From an uncultured Mycoplasma sp. (GTDB lineage Bacteria; Bacillota_I; Bacilli_A; RF39; UBA660): a stretch of 34,217 bases of DNA. The translations under genes were made by a program, and so were the position numbers. Shown one piece after another: positions 8,593 through 15,225 of this stretch (position 1 is its first letter; each line of letters begins with the position of its first letter). Under the pieces are notes generated by a model. It saw only the letters and a program-made list of their open reading frames with translations, was not told where the DNA came from and did no database searches. The DNA is taken from positions 1 to 34,217 of the forward strand of contig CANRTI010000012.1 of the NCBI GenBank assembly GCA_947642635.1, read 5' to 3'.

Positions 8593-10770
8593 ATGTCTAG
8601 AGAAGAAAAACAACAATTGCAACAAGCGGAATTACAAAAACAATTATGGAGTATTGCTAATACCTTAAGAGGGAATATGGATGCTAATGATTTTAAAAAT
8701 TATATTTTGGGTTTAATATTTTATAGATATTTATCTGAAAACTTAGTTAACTATGTAGAAAACACAATGCTTAGAAATACTAAAAAGTATGTTAATATGT
8801 TTGATGATAAAAACAGAGTTGACGACTTTAAAAGTGATTTAATTGAAGATGAAAACATAGGATATTTTATTGAACCTGATTATTTATGGAGTACTTTAAT
8901 AGAAAAAATTAAAACTGGTAAGTTTGATATATCAATGCTCCAAAAAGCAATTAATTCAATATCAGAATCTACTTTAGGAAATGATTCGGAAGATGATTTT
9001 GAAAACCTATTTGATGATATGGATTTAAATAACATGAAGTTGGGGAAGGGTGAAAAAGAAAGAACAAAACTTATATCTAAAGTCATGCTTAAAATTGATG
9101 ATATAGATTTTTATTATGAAGAAGCTGAAATTGATATTTTAGGAGATGCTTATGAATATTTGATAGGCGAATTTGCAGCTTCTGCTGGGAAAAAAGCTGG
9201 AGAGTTTTATACTCCACAACAAGTATCTAAAATACTAGCTAAAATTGTAACATTAGATAAAAATAAAATACAATCAGTTTATGATCCTACATGTGGTTCT
9301 GGCTCGCTTTTATTAAGAGTAGGAAGAGAGGCAAAAGTTGCGACTTATTATGGGCAGGAAACAATATCTACTACATATAATCTAGCTCGTATGAATATGC
9401 TATTGCATGGAATCTCGTTTAAACATTTTGACATAAAAAATGATGATACCTTAGAAAAACCCAGACATATAGATATGAAATTTGATGCTATAGTTGCAAA
9501 TCCTCCATATTCTGCATCATGGAGTGCTAATCCAAATTTTATAGAGGATGAGAGATTTAGCGCTTATGGATGTTTAGCACCAATTAAACCAGCAGACTAT
9601 GCTTTTGTACAACATATGATATATCATTTAAAAGATAATGGCTCAATGGCAGTTGTTCTTCCACATGGAGCATTATTTAGACCAAAAGCAGAAAAAGAGA
9701 TAAGAAAGTATTTAATTAAAACCAAAAATTATTTAGATGCAATTATTTCACTGCCAAAAAATATTTTTTATGGTACTAAACAAGCAACTGTAATTATGGT
9801 GTTTAAAAAGTGTAGGGAAAATAATGACTCTATATTCTTTATTGATGCATCAAAAGATTACGAAAAAGCTTCACAGAATATTATTAGAGATTCTGATGTA
9901 GATAAAATTATAAAAACTTATAAAAATAGAAACGATATAGATCTGTATGCGAAAAATGTATCAATAGATGATGTAGTGAAAAATGATTTTGATTTATCAA
10001 TATCTAAGTATATTGAATTAGAAATAAAGGAAAAAGAGTATTTGTCTATGGAGGAGATTAATAATAGGTTATTAAAATGTGATAAAAAGTTAATTTCTAT
10101 TAATACTGAAATTGAAAAAAATAATCAATTATTGGGATTAGATGATGATACTTTAAAAGTAATAAGGTTTAAAAAGAACAATGGTGAAAACTTTACTGAT
10201 TGGGAATATACAATATTAAATGAAGTATTAGAAGAGCAAAAAGAAAAAAATAAAGATAGAAATTTAAATGTGTGCAGCGTAGCGATTGAAAAAGGTGTTG
10301 TTGATCAAATAGAACACTTAGGAAGACGTTTTGCAGCCAACGATACAAGTAAATACAAGGTAGTAAAATATGGTGATATTGTATATACAAAAAGTCCTAC
10401 TGGAAAATTTCCTTATGGTATAGTTAAGCAAAGTTTTATACAAAATGATGTTGTTGTGTCACCATTATATGCAGTCTACAGACCAAAGAATTTTTATATT
10501 GGATATTTAATTCACAAATTTTTTGAATATCCTAATAATGCCAATGAATATCTACATAATTTAGTGCATAAAGGAGCGAAAAATACAATTAATATTAAAA
10601 ATAATGAATTTATATCTAAAGGAATAATGTTACCTACGGATGTTGAGGAACAAAAAAAACTTGTGGAATATTTTCAAATGTTAGATGAGAAGAAAAAAAT
10701 TGAAAATCAAAAAGTAGAATTATTGGAAATGTATAATGAGATTTTAGTTAATAATATTTATTCTGCCTAA
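8593..10770 (+). CDS. hsdM: HsdM-HsdS fusion: type I methyltransferase with one target-recognition domain
   Basis: A 725-aa protein, about 200 residues longer than a usual HsdM. Residues ~1-470 are HsdM: helical HsdM_N (QLWSIANTLRG…FYRYLSENL), AGEFYTPQQVS, SAM motif I DPTCGSGS (from 231) and catalytic NPPY (303-306). Residues ~500-725 resemble one half of an HsdS: a target-recognition domain, then a C-terminal conserved helix (LPTDVEEQKKLVEYFQMLDEKKKIENQKVELLEMYNE, abridged), typical of S-subunit coiled spacers. No separate hsdS follows; the next 420 bp are non-coding. The fusion therefore probably supplies specificity itself. Two copies per complex would give a symmetric recognition site. 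The frame is continuous, so I see no sign of a disrupted hsdS. Confidence 0.88.
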   Translation: MSREEKQQLQQAELQKQLWSIANTLRGNMDANDFKNYILGLIFYRYLSENLVNYVENTMLRNTKKYVNMFDDKNRVDDFKSDLIEDENIGYFIEPDYLWSTLIEKIKTGKFDISMLQKAINSISESTLGNDSEDDFENLFDDMDLNNMKLGKGEKERTKLISKVMLKIDDIDFYYEEAEIDILGDAYEYLIGEFAASAGKKAGEFYTPQQVSKILAKIVTLDKNKIQSVYDPTCGSGSLLLRVGREAKVATYYGQETISTTYNLARMNMLLHGISFKHFDIKNDDTLEKPRHIDMKFDAIVANPPYSASWSANPNFIEDERFSAYGCLAPIKPADYAFVQHMIYHLKDNGSMAVVLPHGALFRPKAEKEIRKYLIKTKNYLDAIISLPKNIFYGTKQATVIMVFKKCRENNDSIFFIDASKDYEKASQNIIRDSDVDKIIKTYKNRNDIDLYAKNVSIDDVVKNDFDLSISKYIELEIKEKEYLSMEEINNRLLKCDKKLISINTEIEKNNQLLGLDDDTLKVIRFKKNNGENFTDWEYTILNEVLEEQKEKNKDRNLNVCSVAIEKGVVDQIEHLGRRFAANDTSKYKVVKYGDIVYTKSPTGKFPYGIVKQSFIQNDVVVSPLYAVYRPKNFYIGYLIHKFFEYPNNANEYLHNLVHKGAKNTINIKNNEFISKGIMLPTDVEEQKKLVEYFQMLDEKKKIENQKVELLEMYNEILVNNIYSA

Positions 10771-10819
10771 ATACAATTTAGTGTACTTTTCACGTACGAT
10801 TTGAATACGATTTAGTTTA

Positions 10820-10848
10820 TTGTTTTGTTGATGTCAATAGATTATAAT
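10820..10848 (+). promoter_or_regulatory. Promoter of the element 1 leader/recombinase module
   Basis: TTGTTT (10820-10825) and TATAAT (10843-10848) are 17 bp apart. A transcript would start near 10855 and run straight into a terminator hairpin, then a leader peptide. Confidence 0.5.
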
Positions 10849-10872
10849 ATAGTAAAATAGCAATATTTATGG

Positions 10873-10894
10873 GAAGACTTAGGTCTTCTTTTTT
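10873..10894 (+). terminator. Intrinsic terminator in the leader (possible attenuator)
   Basis: GAAGAC-TTAG-GTCTTC is followed by six T. It lies 75 bp beyond the HsdM-HsdS stop but also just inside the transcript of the 10820 promoter, so it may end the hsd operon, attenuate the downstream module, or both. Confidence 0.75.
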
Positions 10895-10918
10895 GCTGTT
10901 TTAATGGAGGTGATGATT

Positions 10919-10939
10919 ATGACTAGTCATCCTATATAA
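10919..10939 (+). CDS. Putative six-residue leader peptide (MTSHPI)
   Basis: An ideal GGAGG (10906-10910) sits 8 bp before ATG; the frame reads MTSHPI and stops. No longer frame uses this site. The His-Pro-Ile codons (CATCCTATA) form the left arm of a stem with ATAGGATG at 10958-10965, so ribosome position could change RNA folding. The peptide itself is unlikely to have a function. It has no clear counterpart in element 2, where this position follows a coding gene directly. Confidence 0.4.
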   Translation: MTSHPI

Positions 10940-11013
10940 ATTATTAATTTTATTAAAATAGGATGGTAATAACAAATTAATATCTATTATAAATAAAGGG
11001 CTAAATATAGTAA

Positions 11014-11141
11014 TATCCTATATATTAACCTACGAAGTAGGATGAATTTCGTAAGTACGAAATAAGAATAGCACCGTTAAATTTCCTTACATTATAAGGA
11101 TTTTTTTAATTTATGGTGCTATCTTCTTATCCTGCTTTTTT
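11014..11141 (+). ncRNA. Conserved structured element, copy 1 (leader RNA switch or oriT-like)
   Basis: In order: CCTAC-GAA-GTAGG hairpin (11029-11041); a 7-bp dyad TTTCGTA-AG-TACGAAA (11047-11062); a long stem ATAAGAA + TAGCACC (11062-11075) pairing with GGTGCTA + TTCTTAT (11115-11130); an inner TCCTTA/TAAGGA hairpin (11084-11100); then ATCCTGC (11129-11135) and six T. GTAGGAT (11037-11043) can pair either with the upstream CCTAC or with the downstream ATCCTGC (one G-U), so two exclusive folds are possible. The element 2 copy (18996-19124) has identical 33-nt and 16-nt blocks and a different but equally paired stem. No known family was assigned; the published transposon-resolvase RNA motif is one candidate to test. 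Confidence 0.65.
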
Positions 11142-11157
11142 AGAAATTACAATATTT

Positions 11158-11185
11158 AATAGGAAATCATCCTATTAGGAAGGAG
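11158..11185 (+). promoter_or_regulatory. Hairpin next to the RHH ribosome-binding site
   Basis: AATAGGA-AATCA-TCCTATT (11158-11176) abuts AGGAAGGAG (11177-11185), the ribosome-binding site of the TTG start at 11194. It adds one more copy of the alternating TAGGA/TCCTA words in this leader. Confidence 0.45.
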
Positions 11186-11193
11186 CAATAGTT

Positions 11194-11352
11194 TTGAGAA
11201 TATTTAAATTATATCTACCATTTGAATTATTCGATAGAATAAAATTAATGGCTAAATTTTATAACTTATCTATTTCTAAAATGATGAAAGAATTATTAGA
11301 GATAGGTTATATTGAAATGTTAAAAAATCATAATTATAAAGATAATGATTAG
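11194..11352 (+). CDS. Small ribbon-helix-helix DNA-binding protein (element 1 copy)
   Basis: A 52-aa protein starting with TTG behind AAGGAG at 8 bp spacing. The sequence (MRIFKLYLPFELFDRIKLMAKF…) has the short β-strand followed by two helices of RHH (CopG/Arc/MetJ-like) proteins, which dimerise to bind operators. Over the first 43 residues it matches the element 2 protein at 19245 in 32 positions, although the two elements' cargo is unrelated. It is the first gene after the structured element. It may repress the recombinase module; RHH proteins also serve as relaxosome accessory factors, the alternative if the structured element is an oriT. Confidence 0.75.
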   Translation: MRIFKLYLPFELFDRIKLMAKFYNLSISKMMKELLEIGYIEMLKNHNYKDND

Positions 11353-11363
11353 GAGGTGGTTAT

Positions 11364-11663
11364 TTGAATTATGATAACTATATAAAAATACCAATAGTAT
11401 TATTATCAGACATTAAAGTTAGTTCTAGTGCTAAATTATTATATGGTCTATTAGTATTATTAACTTATCAAGAAGGATATTGTTATGCTAATAATAGTTA
11501 TTTAGCTGATAAGTTAAATGTGGAAACTAGAGCTATTACTAGATTATTAAAAGAACTATCTGATAATAATTATATTAAAATGGAATTTAAGCATAAATTC
11601 ATAAGAAAAATATTTATAGTTAATGAAATAAATACATCCATAAGTCTAGATTATAAAGACTAA
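11364..11663 (+). CDS. Helix-turn-helix protein (HTH_36-like)
   Basis: A 99-aa protein that starts with TTG behind GGAGGTGG, 11 bp after the RHH stop. It has the HTH_36-type winged-helix look: 'SSSAKLLYGLLVLLTYQEGYCYANNSYLA' (abridged) then DKLNVETRAITRLLKELSDNNYI, a recognition helix and wing. Such domains occur in replication-initiator N-termini and in small mobile-element regulators; the length supports only a DNA-binding role. Element 2 lacks it. Its 3' end forms the left arm of a terminator. Confidence 0.75.
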   Translation: MNYDNYIKIPIVLLSDIKVSSSAKLLYGLLVLLTYQEGYCYANNSYLADKLNVETRAITRLLKELSDNNYIKMEFKHKFIRKIFIVNEINTSISLDYKD

Positions 11664-11687
11664 TTAAATGGATGTATTTTTCTTTTT
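11630..11687 (+). terminator. Terminator overlapping the end of the HTH gene
   Basis: A perfect 12-bp stem AAATACATCCAT (11630-11641) / ATGGATGTATTT (11668-11679), with an inner AGTCT/AGACT pair, is followed by TTCTTTTTC. It would separate the regulators from the recombinase ORF chain. Confidence 0.75.
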
Positions 11688-11761
11688 CAAAAGATGTATT
11701 TAACTATAATAATATAATAAATAGAATATAAAAATATTAGTATAATAAATTAATTTAAATA

Positions 11762-11792
11762 ATTAACTAGTTTAAATATATAACTAGTTAAT
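11762..11792 (+). repeat. 11-bp perfect inverted repeat upstream of the recombinase ORF chain
   Basis: ATTAACTAGTT (11762-11772) and AACTAGTTAAT (11782-11792) are separated by 9 bp, about 20 bp before the ribosome-binding site of the first tiny ORF. It could be an operator for the RHH or HTH protein, or an mRNA hairpin. The region 11664-11813 has no gene. Confidence 0.6.
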
Positions 11793-11813
11793 AGCTAGAA
11801 GGGAGTTTGATAA

Positions 11814-11897
11814 ATGCAAATAAAAATATCAATAATAAATAATTTAAACATAAATTTAAATAGGTGGTTTAATAATGGAGGATGCCTATTTGAATAA
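11814..11897 (+). CDS. Tiny ORF 1 upstream of recombinase 1 (27 aa)
   Basis: ATG behind a good GAAGGGAG site encodes MQIKISIINNLNINLNRWFNN and a few more residues. Its 3' end overlaps the next ORF. No family recognised. Position and ribosome-binding site suggest a translated leader that couples ribosomes into the downstream genes. Confidence 0.4.
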   Translation: MQIKISIINNLNINLNRWFNNGGCLFE

Positions 11898-11976
11898 CAC
11901 TACATTTAAAGATCTTATTTTAAAATATCTAATTGAAGAGATAATAAAAGAAGAAAAAGGAGATCCATCTAATTAA
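11875..11976 (+). CDS. Tiny ORF 2 upstream of recombinase 1 (33 aa)
   Basis: ATG at 11875 overlaps tiny ORF 1. An alternative TTG start at 11890 has the better spaced GGAGG (11878-11882) and would give 28 aa. The product is a charged helix (FKDLILKYLIEEIIKEEKG). No family recognised. It ends in TAATG, sharing a base with the next start. Confidence 0.45.
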   Translation: MEDAYLNNTTFKDLILKYLIEEIIKEEKGDPSN

Positions 11977-12062
11977 TGATTTGCAAATCTAATAAGATGA
12001 TGCTATCATGGATGAGTCTTAATACCCGATTAAGTAAGAAGAAAAGGAGGATAAATGTATAA
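11976..12062 (+). CDS. Tiny ORF 3 overlapping the recombinase 1 start (28 aa)
   Basis: ATG at 11976 shares its A with the stop of tiny ORF 2, and its own stop at 12060-12062 lies just inside the recombinase start. It encodes a basic peptide (…NTRLSKKKRRINV). It may be no more than a coupling device; I have no functional evidence. Confidence 0.3.
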   Translation: MICKSNKMMLSWMSLNTRLSKKKRRINV

Positions 12063-13710
12063 TACTTACTTAACTGGAGTAGATTTCAATGTTGGAATCT
12101 ACATAAGATTATCTCAAGAAGATAAAGATAAAAAATATGAATTTGATAGTGAAAGTGTAATTAATCAAAAAGAATTATTAAGGGGCTATGTTAAAAATAA
12201 TAATTTTAATTTAGTTAAAGAGTATGTTGATGATGGTTATTCTGGAACTGATTTTGAAAGACCAGGATTTCAAAAAATGTTAGAAGATATAAATAATAAA
12301 AAAATTAATTGTGTCATAGTTAAAGACTTATCAAGATTAGGTAGAGATCATGTTATGACTGGATATTATATTGAAACATTTTTTCCAGAAAATAATATAA
12401 GATTTATTTCTATATTAGAATCGTATGATAGTTTTAAAAATCAAGCTAGTAATGATTCATCTACATTTATAATTGCTTGTAACGATTATTATAGTAAGCA
12501 AAACTCTGTTAAGATTAGAAATGTATTAAATGAAAAAAGAAAAAATGGAAAATTTGTCGGAAGTTTACCATGTTTTGGCTATATGAGAGATCCAGAAGAT
12601 AAAGGTCATTTAATACCTAACCCAGAGACTGCATTTATAGTTAAAAATATATTCAAATGGAGAGCAGATGGGATTGGACCTACTGAAATAGCAAATAGAC
12701 TTAATAAAGAAAAAGTTCCAACACCAAGTGGCTATAAAAATACTAACTATTCATCAAGACTAATTGATAGAGATAATTGGAACATTTCCACAATAAAAAA
12801 GATTCTATGTAATAGAATTTATACTGGAGATTTAGTTCAACATACTCAAACAAAAGTTAATTATAAATCAAAAAAGAAAATAACTTTAGATGAAAAGTTA
12901 TGGATAATAGTTGAAAATACACATGAGGCACTAGTAGATAAAGATACCTTTAATTATGTTAATACTTTAAGAAAAAGAAATACTAGAAATTATGAAGTTA
13001 AGACAAACAGAGAAAAAAGATTATTGGAAGGAAAACTATTTTGCAAAGAATGTCAAAATAGATTAACCGTTCTTTATAGAAAAAAGTTAGATTACTGGTC
13101 AGTTAATTGTAATAGATATTCTAGAGATCCAGTAAGAGGAAGATGCTATTCACATTTTTATCCATATAATTATTTAGAAGAACAAGTATTAGAACAAATA
13201 AATAAATCAGTATCTAAATTAATTAAAAAACTTGATGTAAATGAATTAAATAATGAAGTTGTTAAAAATATTCATAAAGAAACAACTGATATAGATAAAG
13301 TTATAAAGGAATTACAAATTGAAAAAGATAAAATAACTAGTAGATTAGCAACTTTGTATAATGATAGGTGTGATGGTGTAATTTCAGCAGATACTTATAA
13401 AATATTAGCGAGTGAATCAGAAGTCAAATTAAAACAGATAAATGAAAGTATAGAAAATGAACAAGTAAAAAAGTATAAAATAAAAAATAAAAGTAGTGTT
13501 TTACCAGATTATACAAAAAAAATAAAAAAACTATTAGATTTAAATAAACCTAAAAAAGAACTTATAGATACAATAATAGATAGAATAGTTATTGATAAAG
13601 ATAGAAATATTACTATTAAATATAAATATGATGTAGTGTCAGAAGTTTCTTTTAAGTATGAAAATAAAAATTTGGCAAGAATTCCTTATGGTAGAAAAGG
13701 GAAAAAATAA
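12055..13710 (+). CDS. Large serine recombinase (integrase of element 1)
   Basis: A 551-aa large serine recombinase that should integrate and excise element 1 between attP and the attB inside the amidase gene. The resolvase domain starts at about residue 12; the nucleophile is S20 in GIYIRLS, followed by SRLGRDH. A recombinase domain comes next, then a zinc ribbon with CKEC at 330-333 and a second Cys pair near CNRY/RCY. A coiled-coil (about 400-500) fits the arm that controls synapsis direction. The ATG follows AAGGAGG. It is only distantly similar to recombinase 2. One further cargo gene separates it from attR. Confidence 0.95.
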   Translation: MYNTYLTGVDFNVGIYIRLSQEDKDKKYEFDSESVINQKELLRGYVKNNNFNLVKEYVDDGYSGTDFERPGFQKMLEDINNKKINCVIVKDLSRLGRDHVMTGYYIETFFPENNIRFISILESYDSFKNQASNDSSTFIIACNDYYSKQNSVKIRNVLNEKRKNGKFVGSLPCFGYMRDPEDKGHLIPNPETAFIVKNIFKWRADGIGPTEIANRLNKEKVPTPSGYKNTNYSSRLIDRDNWNISTIKKILCNRIYTGDLVQHTQTKVNYKSKKKITLDEKLWIIVENTHEALVDKDTFNYVNTLRKRNTRNYEVKTNREKRLLEGKLFCKECQNRLTVLYRKKLDYWSVNCNRYSRDPVRGRCYSHFYPYNYLEEQVLEQINKSVSKLIKKLDVNELNNEVVKNIHKETTDIDKVIKELQIEKDKITSRLATLYNDRCDGVISADTYKILASESEVKLKQINESIENEQVKKYKIKNKSSVLPDYTKKIKKLLDLNKPKKELIDTIIDRIVIDKDRNITIKYKYDVVSEVSFKYENKNLARIPYGRKGKK

Positions 13711-13819
13711 TAAATATAACTTTGACTATGATAATTTGAACATAGATAATAAATTATTGTTATATATTTGTAATATTAAATTTTCTTTTTAGTATATTCC
13801 AATGGCTATAAAGATAGTA

Positions 13820-13825
13820 TATAAT
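13820..13825 (+). promoter_or_regulatory. -10 box before the unknown gene at 13846
   Basis: TATAAT in the run GTATATAATT lies 20 bp before the start codon; no convincing -35 is seen. It suggests the cargo gene is expressed independently of the recombinase. Confidence 0.4.
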
Positions 13826-13845
13826 TAATATAAGAGGTGGAATTA

Positions 13846-14712
13846 ATGAAGACAGAAACTAAAAATAAAATTCAAACTGTCAATGAAGCTTTGTCAGCAG
13901 GATCAAGTATAATTGCTCTGGCCGTTCCAGCATTTGCCTCTGTGCCTTTAATAGTATTTGGAGTTAATAGAGCAATTGGATTTATAAGTGATAAAGATAT
14001 TATAAAACGATTAAAGAAGATAGAAAATAATTTAAAAAGCAAAAAAATAAGTAATGAGAAATTTAAAAATAGAATTTCCAGATTATCTGAACATAAAAGA
14101 TTTTATTCTTCATCTACTTTAGAAAACATAATTAAAAATTGTATTCCTGAAACTGTAGATATTTATATTTCTCTTTTTATTGATTATATTATGACAGATA
14201 AATATGATTTAGAAGAAGAATTATGTGAAATAATTTCAACTTTAAATAAACATGACTTTGAATTGCTATGTTGTATAAAAGATTATTTAAATAATGGCAG
14301 TAGGGATGTTTATAAAGAAGAACTAGAAAAAGAAGAAAAGAGCAAAATAGAATATAATAATAAAATATCTAAAAATAATAGTACTAGTGGTTATAAACTA
14401 AATTATTTTCGAGATAGAAGTATTATTCTTGGAGAGTCTAAAACGATTTTTTGGGATGATTTTGCATCTTACTGTAATCTTCCAAAGTTGATTACACTAA
14501 ATGATACAATGCTATTTGAGTCTTATAACAATAATGATGAGAAAACTTATAGTAAATGGAATTATTATGGGAAGTCTTTTATAAAATTAGAAAGATGTGG
14601 AATTCTGCGAATGGATTATAGAACTTTTTTAGGAACTATGAATAGTATGGATATAAGCAGGTTTCATTTAACTACATTAGGATTGGAAATATTAAAATAT
14701 ATAAAAATTTGA
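13846..14712 (+). CDS. Unrecognised cargo protein between recombinase 1 and attR
   Basis: A 288-aa protein starting at ATG 13846 behind AGAGGTGG; a GTG at 13837 is in frame but lies in that site. An N-terminal hydrophobic stretch (SSIIALAVPAFASVPLIVF, about residues 19-37) could insert in a membrane. A helical middle follows (LCEIISTLNKHDFELLCCI), then a C-terminal segment ending HLTTLGLEILKYI, which resembles the closing strand-helix of a winged-helix or abortive-infection type protein. I do not recognise the family. Its stop is 10 bp from the attP arm, a position where integrative elements often carry accessory or defence genes. A phage-defence role is a guess from context. Confidence 0.7.
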   Translation: MKTETKNKIQTVNEALSAGSSIIALAVPAFASVPLIVFGVNRAIGFISDKDIIKRLKKIENNLKSKKISNEKFKNRISRLSEHKRFYSSSTLENIIKNCIPETVDIYISLFIDYIMTDKYDLEEELCEIISTLNKHDFELLCCIKDYLNNGSRDVYKEELEKEEKSKIEYNNKISKNNSTSGYKLNYFRDRSIILGESKTIFWDDFASYCNLPKLITLNDTMLFESYNNNDEKTYSKWNYYGKSFIKLERCGILRMDYRTFLGTMNSMDISRFHLTTLGLEILKYIKI

Positions 14713-14721
14713 ATATATTGC

Positions 14722-14747
14722 CAATGGTAAATGAACCCATCAGGTGG
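14722..14747 (+). other. attR of element 1
   Basis: The element arm CAATGGTAAATGAACCC (14722-14738) is the inverted partner of 2161-2177. The centre ATCAGG (GG at 14743-14744) then joins the host half TGGAGACGGTGC. Fusing the attL host side to the attR host side at GG restores codons for AGGGDGAE. Confidence 0.85.
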
Positions 14748-15126
14748 AGACGGTGCTGAAATAATTTATTCTCTTCGCAATAGTGACACACTTTCAAAAC
14801 GCATTGCATCGGAAATTGAAAAAACTGGTCAAAACGTTCGCAAATATTATCAACGCAGATTACCTAGCAACCCTGCTAAAGATTATTATTATATTTTACG
14901 AGATACTCCAAATAATGAATCTATAATAGTCGAATACGGTTTTGCAGATTCTACTGGTGATGATGTTAATTTAATAAAAAATAATTGGGAGAATATGGCT
15001 GAAGCAGTTGTAAAAGCTATAACTGAGTATATTGGTGTCCCATATAAACCTGTTACATCAAATGACACTAATTACTATATTGTTAAAAGTGGGGATACAG
15101 TTTTTATGGGGAATAATGAGTATTAA
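14745..15126 (+). pseudogene. LysM amidase, fragment 2 (catalytic glutamate and start of LysM 1)
   Basis: This is the middle part of the amidase. It holds the catalytic E154 (IIVEYGF) of the amidase_3 domain, a linker, and the first residues of LysM 1 (YYIVKSGDT). Host sequence ends at 15092; the frame then reads eight element residues (ending MGNNEY) to a TAA at 15126. An ATG at 14731 inside attR opens this frame but has no ribosome-binding site, so expression as a separate protein is doubtful. Enzyme activity would be lost without the fragment 1 zinc ligands. Confidence 0.92.
15086..15108 (+). other. attL of element 2
   Basis: Host half AAAAGTGG joins element half GGATACAGTTTTTATG. The arm GATACAGTTTTTATG (15094-15108) is the inverted partner, 14 of 15 matching, of 21292-21306. 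The dyad centre lies on GG at 15091-15092. Confidence 0.85.
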
Positions 15127-15154
15127 ATTAAATTTTATATATAAAATATTGCTT

Positions 15155-15180
15155 AAGTTGGGAAAAAACTCAACTTTTTT
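15155..15180 (+). terminator. Terminator just inside element 2
   Basis: AAGTTG (15155-15160) and CAACTT (15171-15176) close a stem ending in a six-T run. It would stop transcripts coming from the amidase side. TATAAT at 15183-15188 directly after it, 38 bp before the first cargo gene, is the probable -10 of the element 2 cargo operon. Confidence 0.65.
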
Positions 15181-15225
15181 GGTATAATTTAATTATCAAG
15201 AACTTTTGAAAGGAGTACGATTTTT

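Larger units (their letters stand above)
2156..14744 (+). mobile_element. Element 1: 12.6-kb serine-recombinase integrative element with defence cargo
   Basis: The boundaries come from the in-frame repair of the amidase and the GG crossover dinucleotide shared by attL (2155-2156) and attR (14743-14744). The unit is 12,588 bp. It carries a ParB-like protein, a D12 adenine methyltransferase and a Fic protein; HsdR and a HsdM-HsdS fusion; a leader region, RHH and HTH proteins and tiny ORFs; the large serine recombinase; and one unknown gene. There is no relaxase, coupling ATPase, replication initiator or phage structural gene. It is therefore an integrative element that needs help to move between cells, or a recombinase-only cassette. 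Confidence 0.9.

Noticed and set aside
8593-10770. HsdM-HsdS fusion as a sequencing artefact joining two genes
   Set aside because: The frame is continuous over 725 codons and the S-like part has a normal TRD and coiled end. An artefact would need a lost stop and start; it cannot be fully excluded, so the finding lists tests.
11762-11792. Possible CRISPR-like or iteron repeat
   Set aside because: It is a single inverted repeat without repeated units or spacers. No CRISPR or iteron array was seen anywhere in the window.
14731-15126. Stand-alone 131-aa amidase-like gene starting at ATG 14731
   Set aside because: The ATG lies in the element's attR arm, has no ribosome-binding site, and the product lacks the zinc ligands; it is the middle piece of the split amidase.
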